A stretch of 43,209 nt of DNA, taken from positions 1-43,209 of the forward strand of contig CALXGR010000017.1 of NCBI GenBank assembly GCA_944387885.1, in the 5' to 3' direction. The notes below the pieces were generated by a model. It searched no databases. It was not told the origin of the DNA and saw only the letters and a list, made by a program, of their open reading frames with translations. The position numbers and the translations under genes are program-made. This stretch comes from an uncultured Clostridia bacterium (GTDB taxonomy: Bacteria; Bacillota; Clostridia; Oscillospirales; Ruminococcaceae). This document shows positions 1-6,734 of this stretch, in pieces (position 1 is the stretch's first letter; each line of letters opens with the position of its first letter).

Positions 1-9
1 GCCCAAGAG

Positions 10-146
10 CCGCCCTAGCGGGCGGTTGGCCTCGAAACGCACCTGCGGGTGCAGTCCTCGCTTTCCCCTGAGAATCTTGCTTCGCAATCTTCTCCGGGGG
101 CCCCATTGAGTCAGCGGGAAAGAAACAGTCCGGTGGACTGTTTCTT
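10..146. repeat. array of four stem-loops
   Basis: Four palindromes follow one another in about 140 bases: 10-25 (6-bp perfect stem, loop TAGC), 39-52 (5-bp stem, loop TGCG), 65-99 (CCCC/GGGG, GAGAA/TTCTC and TTGC/GCAA helices separated by small mismatches), and 120-146 (12-bp perfect stem, loop GGT). No gene is recognisable here. Such strings resemble palindromic ends of IS200/IS605-type or palindrome-associated elements, but the element is cut by the window edge and its identity is inference. Confidence 0.6.
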
Positions 147-305
147 AGGCCGCGGGTGCCGGGACTGGGCGCATGCTACCGGGGACAATCCAACTTACTG
201 TGCAACCTTTCACGGGGGCCCCTAGTGCGTGTCCCGCCGTGGTGGCTTACTTTTTGGTTTGCACTCTGCGTACTCGGATTCGGCTCGCAGGGACTCTCGG
301 CTAAC

Positions 306-331
306 CAATATGTCACCGGCATATTGTTTTT
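306..331 (+). terminator. hairpin followed by T-run
   Basis: A perfect 7-bp stem (CAATATG/CATATTG, 7-nt loop) is followed at once by five T residues. It looks like an intrinsic terminator for plus-strand transcription, although no gene is recognised upstream between the stem-loop array and this site. Confidence 0.45.
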
Positions 332-354
332 AACGCCCTCGTCTGGAAGTAAAC

Positions 355-397
355 GAAAAAAAGGCGGTGAGTCACCATTGTCGGATGACGCACCGCC
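355..397 (-). terminator. terminator of the DUF4261 gene
   Basis: On the minus strand the stem GGCGGTG/CACCGCC, extended inward by GTCA/TGAC, is followed by seven T residues. It lies 30 bases past the stop of the DUF4261 gene. Confidence 0.75.
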
Positions 398-426
398 CTT
401 GCTATACTCTTATTCCCAGCAGAATT

Positions 427-1353
427 TCAGGAAATTTTCAGGGTCATCTGATTCTTTGGCAAGCCGACGCCGGGGCTGCGGGTGATGGTATGTCTATCAT
501 TTGCGGAAAAGCCAATGGTCTCTCCGTTGTGAAGTTCCACATCATTCTCCAGCACATAGGACACAAGACTGGCCAAAAAACCCCGCAAATCGCTTGGGTT
601 GGCATTGGTGCCCAGGACCTCCATTTCCTCTTTACCGAACGCCTCCAGACCGGAGGTGTAACCATTCATCCCTTTTTTATTCTTCCAGAAGCCGAACCAG
701 ACCCAGTTGAAGATGGGCAGTTCGCCTTTCTTCATCATGTTGGCAAAAGCCTCATAGAACCGAGGCTCAAACACCACGCCGCTGGTATAGATGCCGGTGG
801 CATATTTCTGACAGCAGCAGGCGGCAAGCACTTTGGTGAACAGCTTACCCTTTTCCAGCAAATCTTCTTCTTTGCCAAGGACCGCCACTATCAGGTGGCT
901 GCGGTGCTCCTTGGCTGCTTTGACTGCATCCGACCACATATAATTGTTTTTGGCATTGGCCTCAGCCTCGCCACCGGGAATGGGAGAGTCGATCAGGCTG
1001 ACAGCGGCCAGCATATCATCTACTCTGAATACCAGTATATTATGGTCCTTTTCTTCGCTGGCATCGCATTCATCCACGATGATATCCCACTTTTCTTTCA
1101 TATCCCAGACGAACTGCTCTTGATCCCACGTACCCCTGGACAACAGAACAAAGCCGGTAAAGATGCTTGTGTGGTGAAACTCATCAGCCCCTATCGCCTC
1201 GGCCCGCTTTTCGATCTTCTCCTGGAATGCGCCAATCGCTGATGGGGCCTCCTTGTTCGATCCCGGTTTCATGTTTTTGCTCTCGTTTTTCACATCCTGC
1301 GATGAGGACTTGCTTTGAAAAAAGTTCAAAAAAGAAGTTAGAAGGTTGTGCAT
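427..1353 (-). CDS. DUF4261 domain-containing protein
   Basis: This is a 308-residue soluble protein with no signal peptide or membrane segment. Residues 1-45 are polar and look like a flexible leader. The rest resembles the DUF4261 family: a block near residue 70 with LLSRGTWDQEQFVWDMKEKW, a central region with a short Cys cluster (AACCCQKY), and a C-terminal WVWFGFW followed by a GLEAFGKEEMEVLG stretch. Family function is unknown. The ATG is preceded by AAAGGAG at about 12-nt spacing, and the gene has its own terminator, so it is probably monocistronic. Base composition is clearly more AT-rich than genes right of 2.6 kb, in keeping with acquired DNA. Family assignment is from memory of motifs and should be confirmed by a profile search. 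Confidence 0.7.
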   Translation of the reverse strand: MHNLLTSFLNFFQSKSSSQDVKNESKNMKPGSNKEAPSAIGAFQEKIEKRAEAIGADEFHHTSIFTGFVLLSRGTWDQEQFVWDMKEKWDIIVDECDASEEKDHNILVFRVDDMLAAVSLIDSPIPGGEAEANAKNNYMWSDAVKAAKEHRSHLIVAVLGKEEDLLEKGKLFTKVLAACCCQKYATGIYTSGVVFEPRFYEAFANMMKKGELPIFNWVWFGFWKNKKGMNGYTSGLEAFGKEEMEVLGTNANPSDLRGFLASLVSYVLENDVELHNGETIGFSANDRHTITRSPGVGLPKNQMTLKIS

Positions 1354-2077
1354 ATTTTTATGAATCTCCTTTCTATAACTCTCCGTATCCGGGAAAAGTT
1401 CATTCCACTTTTGTGTCAGAAAAGTCTCAAATTTCTTATTCTTAGCAGCGATATCCTGAATTTTCTAATAAGAACCATCCTTTTCACTTCTAATTTGTTG
1501 AAGATATTTTAACATGTTTTTGTCACATTAGTAAAGAGCTTTTTCCAATATCGTCTATAATCACAAAACGGAAAGGAGGGAAATGATTTTCTGAAATTTT
1601 CAAAAAATTCCCCTGTGCGTTGGAAGAGTTCGGAGAGAGTTTATAATAAAAGGCTGGCAGATGGACCGGGTGAACTGAGAAAGGGCTTTCAGGTGACCTT
1701 CCACCTGAAGCTGACCTCCCGCCAGTTCGTGAACCTGACGGGGAAGGAAGAAGGCTCCCAAATTATTCAAACAAAAATGGAGAGCAGAAATATAGCGTAG
1801 CTATGCTAAAAATAGATAAAGCCCACTGAAAATATCCTGAGATATGCAACGGCTGGTAGACTATTCAGAACTCCCTTTAGGGAGCTACTACAGGCGATAG
1901 GCCCTTATAGGACTGTTCAATCCACCTATTTAATAGGCAGGTTTGACTTGTCACAGGAAAAATTATTTTATTTTGGTTATTGGACATATTGTGACCTCAT
2001 ACCCAATGTGGTATCCTGATAAAAATGGATTCTGTCTGTCATAATAATTTGCAAAAATAAGATATGAGGTGATTGGA
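1354..2077. other. gene-poor AT-rich stretch
   Basis: About 720 bases without a convincing gene. The left part must hold the promoter of the DUF4261 gene. A 61-codon open frame (1615-1800, GTG start, no good ribosome site) is not recognisable and may be a remnant. The stem-loop triad at 1871-1938 is the only clear structure. Confidence 0.5.
1871..1938. repeat. stem-loop triad, copy 1
   Basis: Three consecutive palindromes: 1871-1884 (CTCCC-TTTA-GGGAG, perfect), about 1899-1914 (AGGCCC...GGACT around TTATA, one mismatch), and about 1923-1938 (CCTAT-TTA-ATAGG, perfect). Order, spacing and loop sequences match the triad at 2532-2601, so both look like ends of the same palindrome-bearing element family. 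Confidence 0.6.
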
Positions 2078-2496
2078 ATGTTCACGCTAAACCAAAGAGA
2101 TATAAAAGAATATCCTGGAGAAAAGGTTGAAAAGTGCAAAGCTGCCGCTCATCAAATTGTCAGTCTTCCGATGAAGGATTGCCAGCTCCGTCCTGAATCT
2201 GCTGTGCAGACCCTTTTGAAACAGTTTGGAATGCAGGGTAACAATAACGTGGTGGAGCATGGTTTTATCGGTTGGAATACAGACTATAGAGATGAAGGCT
2301 ATTCTGGGCAAAGGGATGCTATGTAAATACGGTGGGAGGAAACGAAGCAAAAATCCGAAAGTACATCCAAGATCAAGAAGTCGCAGATCAGATGTGTGAT
2401 CAGTCAAGCTTCAAGGAATACGAAGATCCTTTCAAAAACGTAGAGTTTGATGACGACGATTCGCCAGAAGTACCTACCGATAGTGCCGTAAAGTAA
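2078..2496 (+). pseudogene. decayed IS200/IS605-type transposase (TnpA)
   Basis: The frame from 2305 to the TAA at 2494-2496 reads WAKGCYVNTVGGNEAKIRKY, then an IQDQE segment and a SFKEYEDPF segment. This is the typical C-terminal part of IS200-family Y1 transposases (the [FW]-x-x-GYYVxTVGxNE and KYIxxQE blocks). The frame is broken upstream: residues equivalent to KYRDE lie in another frame, which opens at ATG 2078 behind a GAGGTG ribosome site and stops at 2326. No HUH motif or catalytic tyrosine region could be read in the upstream part. It is therefore a frameshifted, probably inactive relic. The stem-loop triad just downstream fits the right end of such an element. Confidence 0.65.
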
Positions 2497-2531
2497 AAGT
2501 GACGCCAAGTGCGGTTGACGTCACTCGTTAT

Positions 2532-2606
2532 GCGCCTTTAGGCGCTGCTGGTATCGTGGCCCCTATGGGGCCGTTCTGCAAACCTCACGTTCTACGTGGG
2601 GTTTTG
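2532..2606. repeat. stem-loop triad, copy 2
   Basis: Three perfect or near-perfect palindromes: 2532-2545 (GCGCC-TTTA-GGCGC), 2558-2572 (GGCCCC-TAT-GGGGCC) and 2583-2601 (CCTCACGT-TCT-ACGTGGGG, one wobble), followed by TTTT. It lies 35 bases past the tnpA remnant and ends just before the stop codon of the convergent LysR gene, so the last stem may also serve as a terminator. Confidence 0.65.
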
Positions 2607-2607
2607 A

Positions 2608-3471
2608 TTATCCTTCCTGGAGACACCGGGCCAATGCGGCCACCTCCCGCTTTTTCTTTCCCGAGGGGGAGGGGGCAAAGATAAGGTGATACCGGGGAGC
2701 CTGCCGGAACCGGAGGACCGAGAGGTCCCGGCTCTGGAGCGCCTGGGCCACCCGGCCCATGAGAAGGGCGGCTCCGGCATTCTTTTCAATGAGCCGGACA
2801 ATGTTCTCCGCCGAGGAGCCGATGTAAAGGACGTCGGGGTGGAACCCGGCCCGGGCGCAGGCTTCCAGACTGTCCCGGTGGAGCTGGGTGCCGTGGCCCA
2901 GCAGGATGAACTTTTCCTTCCGGAAGGCTTCCAGGGCCACCGGCTGGTCCAGCCCTGCCAGGGGATTGCTCCGGTTGACCACCAGCATCAGCTCATCGGT
3001 GAGGATGTCCCGGTAATCCCACTCCTTCAGCTCCTGCTCCCGCACCCGCCAGATGGCCCCGTCGCACTGGTCGTTCCGGACCCGCTGGGCGATCTGGCTG
3101 TTGTCGAACTCCTGGAACACCACCTCCAGCCCGGGGTTCTCCTGGGCAAAGGCGGTGCACCGTTCCGACACCCCGTAATATCCCAGAATGGGCAGGACCG
3201 CAATGTCCAGCCGCCGGCCCTCCTCCCCCAGCTGGAGCAGCTGCCGGTACTCTTCCAGCAGCTTCCGGGCAAGGGGCAGGGCCTTGGCTCCCTGAGCCGT
3301 CAGCCGCACCTTCCGGCCGGACCGGTCAAACAGGGAATAACCCAGGTCCCGTTCCAGCAGGGCGATCTGCTTGGAAACGGAGGACTGGGAGGTGAACAGC
3401 TCCTCCGCCGCCCGGGAAAAGCTTTCCGTCTCCCATACCTTCAAAAAGTATTCCAGTCTCTGAATTTCCAT
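2608..3471 (-). CDS. LysR-family transcriptional regulator
   Basis: A 287-residue LysR-type regulator. Residues 1-60 form the winged helix-turn-helix (MEIQRLEYFLKVWETESFSR, then AAEELFTSQSSVSKQIALLE); about 90-280 form the ligand-binding domain (NPGLEVVFQEFD, then ILTDELMLVVNRSNPLA). Start chosen at ATG 3471 because it begins the family's usual N-terminus and follows GGGGAG; an upstream ATG in frame adds 31 residues with no family match. It is divergent from the isomerase-fold gene at 3600, and an ATTC-N8-GAAT site in the shared region fits a LysR operator. A role in controlling that neighbour is inference; the inducer is unknown. Confidence 0.9.
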   Translation of the reverse strand: MEIQRLEYFLKVWETESFSRAAEELFTSQSSVSKQIALLERDLGYSLFDRSGRKVRLTAQGAKALPLARKLLEEYRQLLQLGEEGRRLDIAVLPILGYYGVSERCTAFAQENPGLEVVFQEFDNSQIAQRVRNDQCDGAIWRVREQELKEWDYRDILTDELMLVVNRSNPLAGLDQPVALEAFRKEKFILLGHGTQLHRDSLEACARAGFHPDVLYIGSSAENIVRLIEKNAGAALLMGRVAQALQSRDLSVLRFRQAPRYHLIFAPSPSGKKKREVAALARCLQEG

Positions 3472-3489
3472 CCGCTTCTCCCCTTTACT

Positions 3490-3556
3490 ATTCCACTTTG
3501 TGAATACATAGTACCATAAATCCAAATTGTTTTCCATTCCTCCGGGGAGGTATAAT
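3490..3556. promoter_or_regulatory. divergent promoter region with LysR-type operator
   Basis: ATTC-N8-GAAT (3490-3505) has the T-N11-A form of LysR boxes. On the plus strand TTGTTT (3527-3532) and TATAAT (3551-3556), 18 bases apart, give a promoter for the gene at 3600. Confidence 0.55.
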
Positions 3557-3599
3557 CCAATCAAAGGATACTCCTCTGAAAGAGAAAGGACGGTTTGGA

Positions 3600-4862
3600 A
3601 TGGATATTGTCTACGGCTTTTTTGCTTCCCCCCGGTACTGGAAGGACCCTGACCAGCTGGCCCAGGCCTATGAGAGCCTGTCCGCTTCCCTTCCCGGTGA
3701 GGTAAAACATCACCTGGTCACCGGCCAGGAGGACCTGGACGGACTGCCCAAAGGGGACCTGCTGGTGGTAGTTCCCATGAGCGGAGCGGTCCAGAAGCTG
3801 ATCCTCTCTGCTGCCGAACACTATTCCGGGGTCATCCTCTACCCCGCCTACATTACCGGAAACGCTTCTCCCCGGCTGGAGGAAGCCATGCTCTACCGGA
3901 ATGCGGCCCCCACCCTTATGGACTGCTGGGCGGTGCTCCGGCGCACCCATCCCCGGTGCTCCCTGGCCCTGGACCGGGAGAAGCTGGACCGGGCCATCCG
4001 CCTTTACCGGGCCTGGCAGGAGGTGCGAAGCGCCAAAATCATCCTCATCGGGGACACCGAGCCCTGGGTCATCAGCAATGCCCATGACCTGTCCGTCTAT
4101 GAAAAGCGGTTCGGCCTTTCCATGGAGCGGGTGTCTCAGGAGGAGATCGCCCGGAAATATCAGGCAGCTACCCGGGAGGAGGGGGAGCCCTACTACCGGC
4201 ACTTTACCGCCAAGTCCCAGAAATGCCTGAAGCCCAGCCAGGAGGACCTGTGGAACGCTGCCCGGATGGCGCACGCCCTGATTCAGGTCATGGAGGAGCA
4301 TCAGGCCCAGGGCTGCGCCCTGGCCTGCTTCAACCTTCTCTCCCAGGGCACCAACCTCTGCCTGGGGGTAAGCTACATCAACGACTGCACCCCCATGGTG
4401 GCCAGCTGCGAGGGGGATGTGGACAGCGCCATCACCATGCTGATGATGAAAAAACTCTCCTCCACCAAGCCCTGGATGGCCAACCCGGGTCTCCAGAATG
4501 ACGGCACCATCAACTTCTCTCACTGCACCGCCCCCATTGCTCCCATAAGCGGGGACTGCCCCTTCACCCTGCGGAGCCACCACGAAAGCGGGATCGGGGT
4601 AAGCCTCCAGGTGGATATCCCGGCGGGACAGGTGGTAACGGCGGGAAGAATCTCCAACAACGCCTCCCAGATCACCATCCACCGGGGCACCACCCTCCCG
4701 GGAGAGTACCAGTGCGCCTGCCGGACCCAGCTCTATGTAAAGCTGGAGGACCTGGACCATTACCTGGATACCGCCCTGGGCTGCCATCAGGTCTTTGTGT
4801 TTGAGGACATCACCGGGGACCTGGAAAAGCTGGCGGGATTCTTCGGTCTGGAAATCCTGTAA
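3600..4862 (+). CDS. L-fucose/L-arabinose isomerase-fold protein
   Basis: A 420-residue cytosolic protein resembling the fucose/arabinose isomerase superfamily, which interconverts aldoses and ketoses with a divalent metal. Visible hallmarks are the ASCEGDVDSAITM block (Glu271, Asp273), NFSHCTAP (His308), and the RSHHESGIGVSLQ segment (His327, His328, Glu329), which match the metal-binding and C-terminal barrel parts of the family. It is shorter than classical FucI (about 590) or AraA (about 500). The start ATG follows AAAGGACGG. It is transcribed alone, divergent from a LysR regulator, and closed by a bidirectional terminator. No kinase, aldolase or sugar transporter of the same operon helps to name the substrate, so isomerase activity on a particular sugar should not be assumed. 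Confidence 0.7.
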   Translation: MDIVYGFFASPRYWKDPDQLAQAYESLSASLPGEVKHHLVTGQEDLDGLPKGDLLVVVPMSGAVQKLILSAAEHYSGVILYPAYITGNASPRLEEAMLYRNAAPTLMDCWAVLRRTHPRCSLALDREKLDRAIRLYRAWQEVRSAKIILIGDTEPWVISNAHDLSVYEKRFGLSMERVSQEEIARKYQAATREEGEPYYRHFTAKSQKCLKPSQEDLWNAARMAHALIQVMEEHQAQGCALACFNLLSQGTNLCLGVSYINDCTPMVASCEGDVDSAITMLMMKKLSSTKPWMANPGLQNDGTINFSHCTAPIAPISGDCPFTLRSHHESGIGVSLQVDIPAGQVVTAGRISNNASQITIHRGTTLPGEYQCACRTQLYVKLEDLDHYLDTALGCHQVFVFEDITGDLEKLAGFFGLEIL

Positions 4863-4902
4863 AGGGAACCCGGATCGCATCCCCTGTCCGGTTCCTGGAT
4901 AA

Positions 4903-4936
4903 AAAAGTCCCCTGTCCTGCCGGACAGGGGACTTTT
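4903..4936. terminator. bidirectional terminator
   Basis: AAAAGTCCCCTGTCC pairs perfectly with GGACAGGGGACTTTT across a 4-nt loop. A and T tracts on both sides let it serve both convergent genes. Confidence 0.9.
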
Positions 4937-4939
4937 CCA

Positions 4940-5920
4940 TTATGAGGGATTGGCCAGGGGAATCTCCTTTTCGGTCCGGAGGGGGAAAACATGGGGCGCC
5001 GTACCCTGGCAGAGGGTCTCGGTGAGGGCGACCCCCTGGACGGCGGCTCCGTCATAGGTCTTGTAGTAGTAGACCTTCTCCACCGGGTCAATGCAGCAGG
5101 AGTAGATGGTCTCGTCCGGTTTCCCTTCCGGGGTGAGGACTGCTCCCCGGACCATGGCCACCGAGTCCAGAATGTGGAAGAACTGAAGCAGGTTCCCCAC
5201 CCGGTCCTGTCCGAAGGCGGCATGGCTTTTCAGGAAAGCGGCCCGGACAAACCGGGACATGGGGGAGAAATCCCCCGGCAGACCCATGGCTCCCATCCCC
5301 TGGCCATAGGGGGCCAGGTCCAGCTGGGGGGCAAAATCGTTCCCCGGCTGGGAGGGGGAAAGGTTGAGGTAGTTGTTCAGATTCATCATCTGGAAGGGGA
5401 AGGGGGGATTGTTGGTAAGCACCCCCAGAGGGTCCTCGTAAATCATCAGCCCGTCCCGGGTGGGCTCGGCAGTGAGGGAGCCGGTGGCATCTGCAATGTG
5501 CCAGTGGAGAGGGGCCAGAGGATATCCGGGAGCAAAGGGGATGGCGGTGATCCGCAGGGTCTCCAGCAGCTCCCGGGCCTGAGCCAGGGTGGAGCAGCTG
5601 CCCAGCACCAGGGGAATCAGCTCATAGGGAGCCACCGCCTGGGGAGCGTCCAGGGTGTCGGGAAAATAGTAGGCGTTGCCGGGAAAGTTCAGCCCGGCCA
5701 TATACAGCCCGGCCTCATTGAAGGCTTCCGCATAGAGCGGGATGTCCCCGGCCATGTTGGCCATGCCCAGCATAGCCAGATGACGGGTCATGGGGGGACG
5801 GTGATGGAACCGGAACTCCAGCTCCCGGGGAGCCGCCGCCACCTGCTGGCCGAAGGAAACTTCCAGGTCCAGGTTCCGGCCAAAGAGAACGGGCCGGGTA
5901 AAGGAAATGCTGGTACACAT
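4940..5920 (-). CDS. choloylglycine hydrolase family amidase (bile-salt-hydrolase-like)
   Basis: A 326-residue Ntn-hydrolase of the choloylglycine hydrolase/penicillin V acylase family, cleaving linear amide bonds such as glycine or taurine conjugates of bile acids. Start at ATG 5920 (after GGAGGTGTA) puts the nucleophile at Cys2 (MCTSISF), exposed when Met is removed. Other expected active-site positions are present: Arg15 and Asp18 (FGRNLDLE), Asn78 (AGLNFP), Asn171 (LTNNPPF) and Arg223 (PMSRFVRAAF). Length fits bile salt hydrolases (about 315-330). There is no signal peptide, so it should be cytosolic. It stands alone between terminators. Bile salt hydrolase versus penicillin V acylase cannot be settled by eye; the NNPPFPFQMMNLNNY segment leans toward the former. 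Confidence 0.85.
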   Translation of the reverse strand: MCTSISFTRPVLFGRNLDLEVSFGQQVAAAPRELEFRFHHRPPMTRHLAMLGMANMAGDIPLYAEAFNEAGLYMAGLNFPGNAYYFPDTLDAPQAVAPYELIPLVLGSCSTLAQARELLETLRITAIPFAPGYPLAPLHWHIADATGSLTAEPTRDGLMIYEDPLGVLTNNPPFPFQMMNLNNYLNLSPSQPGNDFAPQLDLAPYGQGMGAMGLPGDFSPMSRFVRAAFLKSHAAFGQDRVGNLLQFFHILDSVAMVRGAVLTPEGKPDETIYSCCIDPVEKVYYYKTYDGAAVQGVALTETLCQGTAPHVFPLRTEKEIPLANPS

Positions 5921-6039
5921 ACAGGGTACACCTCCTGAAAAATGGGGTCGTTTTATAACTGTGATTCTATTATACCCCGCCAAAGGCCCGGGGTACAGGG
6001 AATCCCGGTTTTTTTACAGTTTGTCAATATAAAACAGAA

Positions 6040-6067
6040 AATCCCCCGCCCGAACGGGAAGGGGATT
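6040..6067 (-). terminator. terminator of the small lipoprotein gene
   Basis: AATCCCC pairs with GGGGATT with an inner CCCG/CGGG stem. On the minus strand it is followed by a T-rich tract, a few bases past the stop at 6074. Confidence 0.7.
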
Positions 6068-6073
6068 CAAAAA

Positions 6074-6592
6074 TCAGGGGGTAAACTCTTCCAGCAGCAG
6101 GCTCCCGTCCTTCCCGCTGAGGGAGAGGGTGTAATGGCGGGTACTGCCGTCGGTGTCGGTGTAGGCGATTCCCCGCCCGGGCAGGTCCCCCGCAAAGGTG
6201 GTGGTCACCAGAAGGGGAGTGTGGGGGGAGAATACATCCAGGGAATAGAGCACTTCGGTGTCCCAGGTCAGGTCCCCTTCCTCCTCCCGGGGGGTGAGGG
6301 CCAGAAACTGAAAGTCGGTCACCTGCCGGTCGGTGGCAATGACGATTTGTACTTCATGGCCGGTGGGTTCCTCCTGAAACTCAAGGTATTCCTGGGGCTG
6401 ATGGTCCTCTGCAAAGGCGGCGGTGAGGAAGGCGGGCCCGGCAGGGACGGCGGTCACCACCGGCGCAGGAGATGGGCTGGGGGCGGCAGTGGCGCCCACC
6501 GGGGATTCCTCCGGTTCCTGGCCGCAGCCGGTAAGGAAAAAGGTACAGGCCAGCAGACTTACCACCAGCCGGGAAAACAGAATATGGACCAT
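6074..6592 (-). CDS. putative lipoprotein, unknown function
   Basis: A 172-residue predicted secreted lipoprotein. Residues 1-22 form a signal peptide ending in a lipobox (FFLTGC, Cys acylated). They are followed by a Pro/Ser/Ala-rich linker (about 25-50) and a beta-rich domain of about 120 residues (EYLEFQEEPTGHEVQIVIAT...DFQFLALTPREEEGDL). ATG 6592 was chosen because it begins the signal peptide and follows GGGGG. The longer open frame upstream is not signal-like. No domain is recognised. It sits between the PTS operon and the amidase but terminators separate it from both. Confidence 0.75.
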   Translation of the reverse strand: MVHILFSRLVVSLLACTFFLTGCGQEPEESPVGATAAPSPSPAPVVTAVPAGPAFLTAAFAEDHQPQEYLEFQEEPTGHEVQIVIATDRQVTDFQFLALTPREEEGDLTWDTEVLYSLDVFSPHTPLLVTTTFAGDLPGRGIAYTDTDGSTRHYTLSLSGKDGSLLLEEFTP

Positions 6593-6683
6593 ACAGGGCA
6601 CCCCCTTGAAACAAACATTCTCTTTACAGTTTACCAGATTCAAAAGCCTTTGAAAATGGTTTTTCCAATTCTTACCGGACCCA

Positions 6684-6710
6684 AAAGGCCCCCCGGTTTC
6701 CCGGGAGGCC
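6684..6710 (-). terminator. terminator of the PTS gene
   Basis: On the minus strand GGCCTCCCGG and CCGGGGGGCC form a GC-rich stem with a GAAA loop, followed by TTTT, 25 bases past the PTS stop codon. Confidence 0.85.
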
Positions 6711-6734
6711 AGAGGGGAGAAAAACAAGGGATTC

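Noticed and set aside
156..485. 109-codon plus-strand frame at the left edge
   Set aside because: Runs through two terminator hairpins and into the 3' end of the DUF4261 gene; no family resemblance.
1615..1800. 61-codon frame with GTG start
   Set aside because: No ribosome site at the right distance and no recognisable family; may be a remnant but cannot be supported as a gene.
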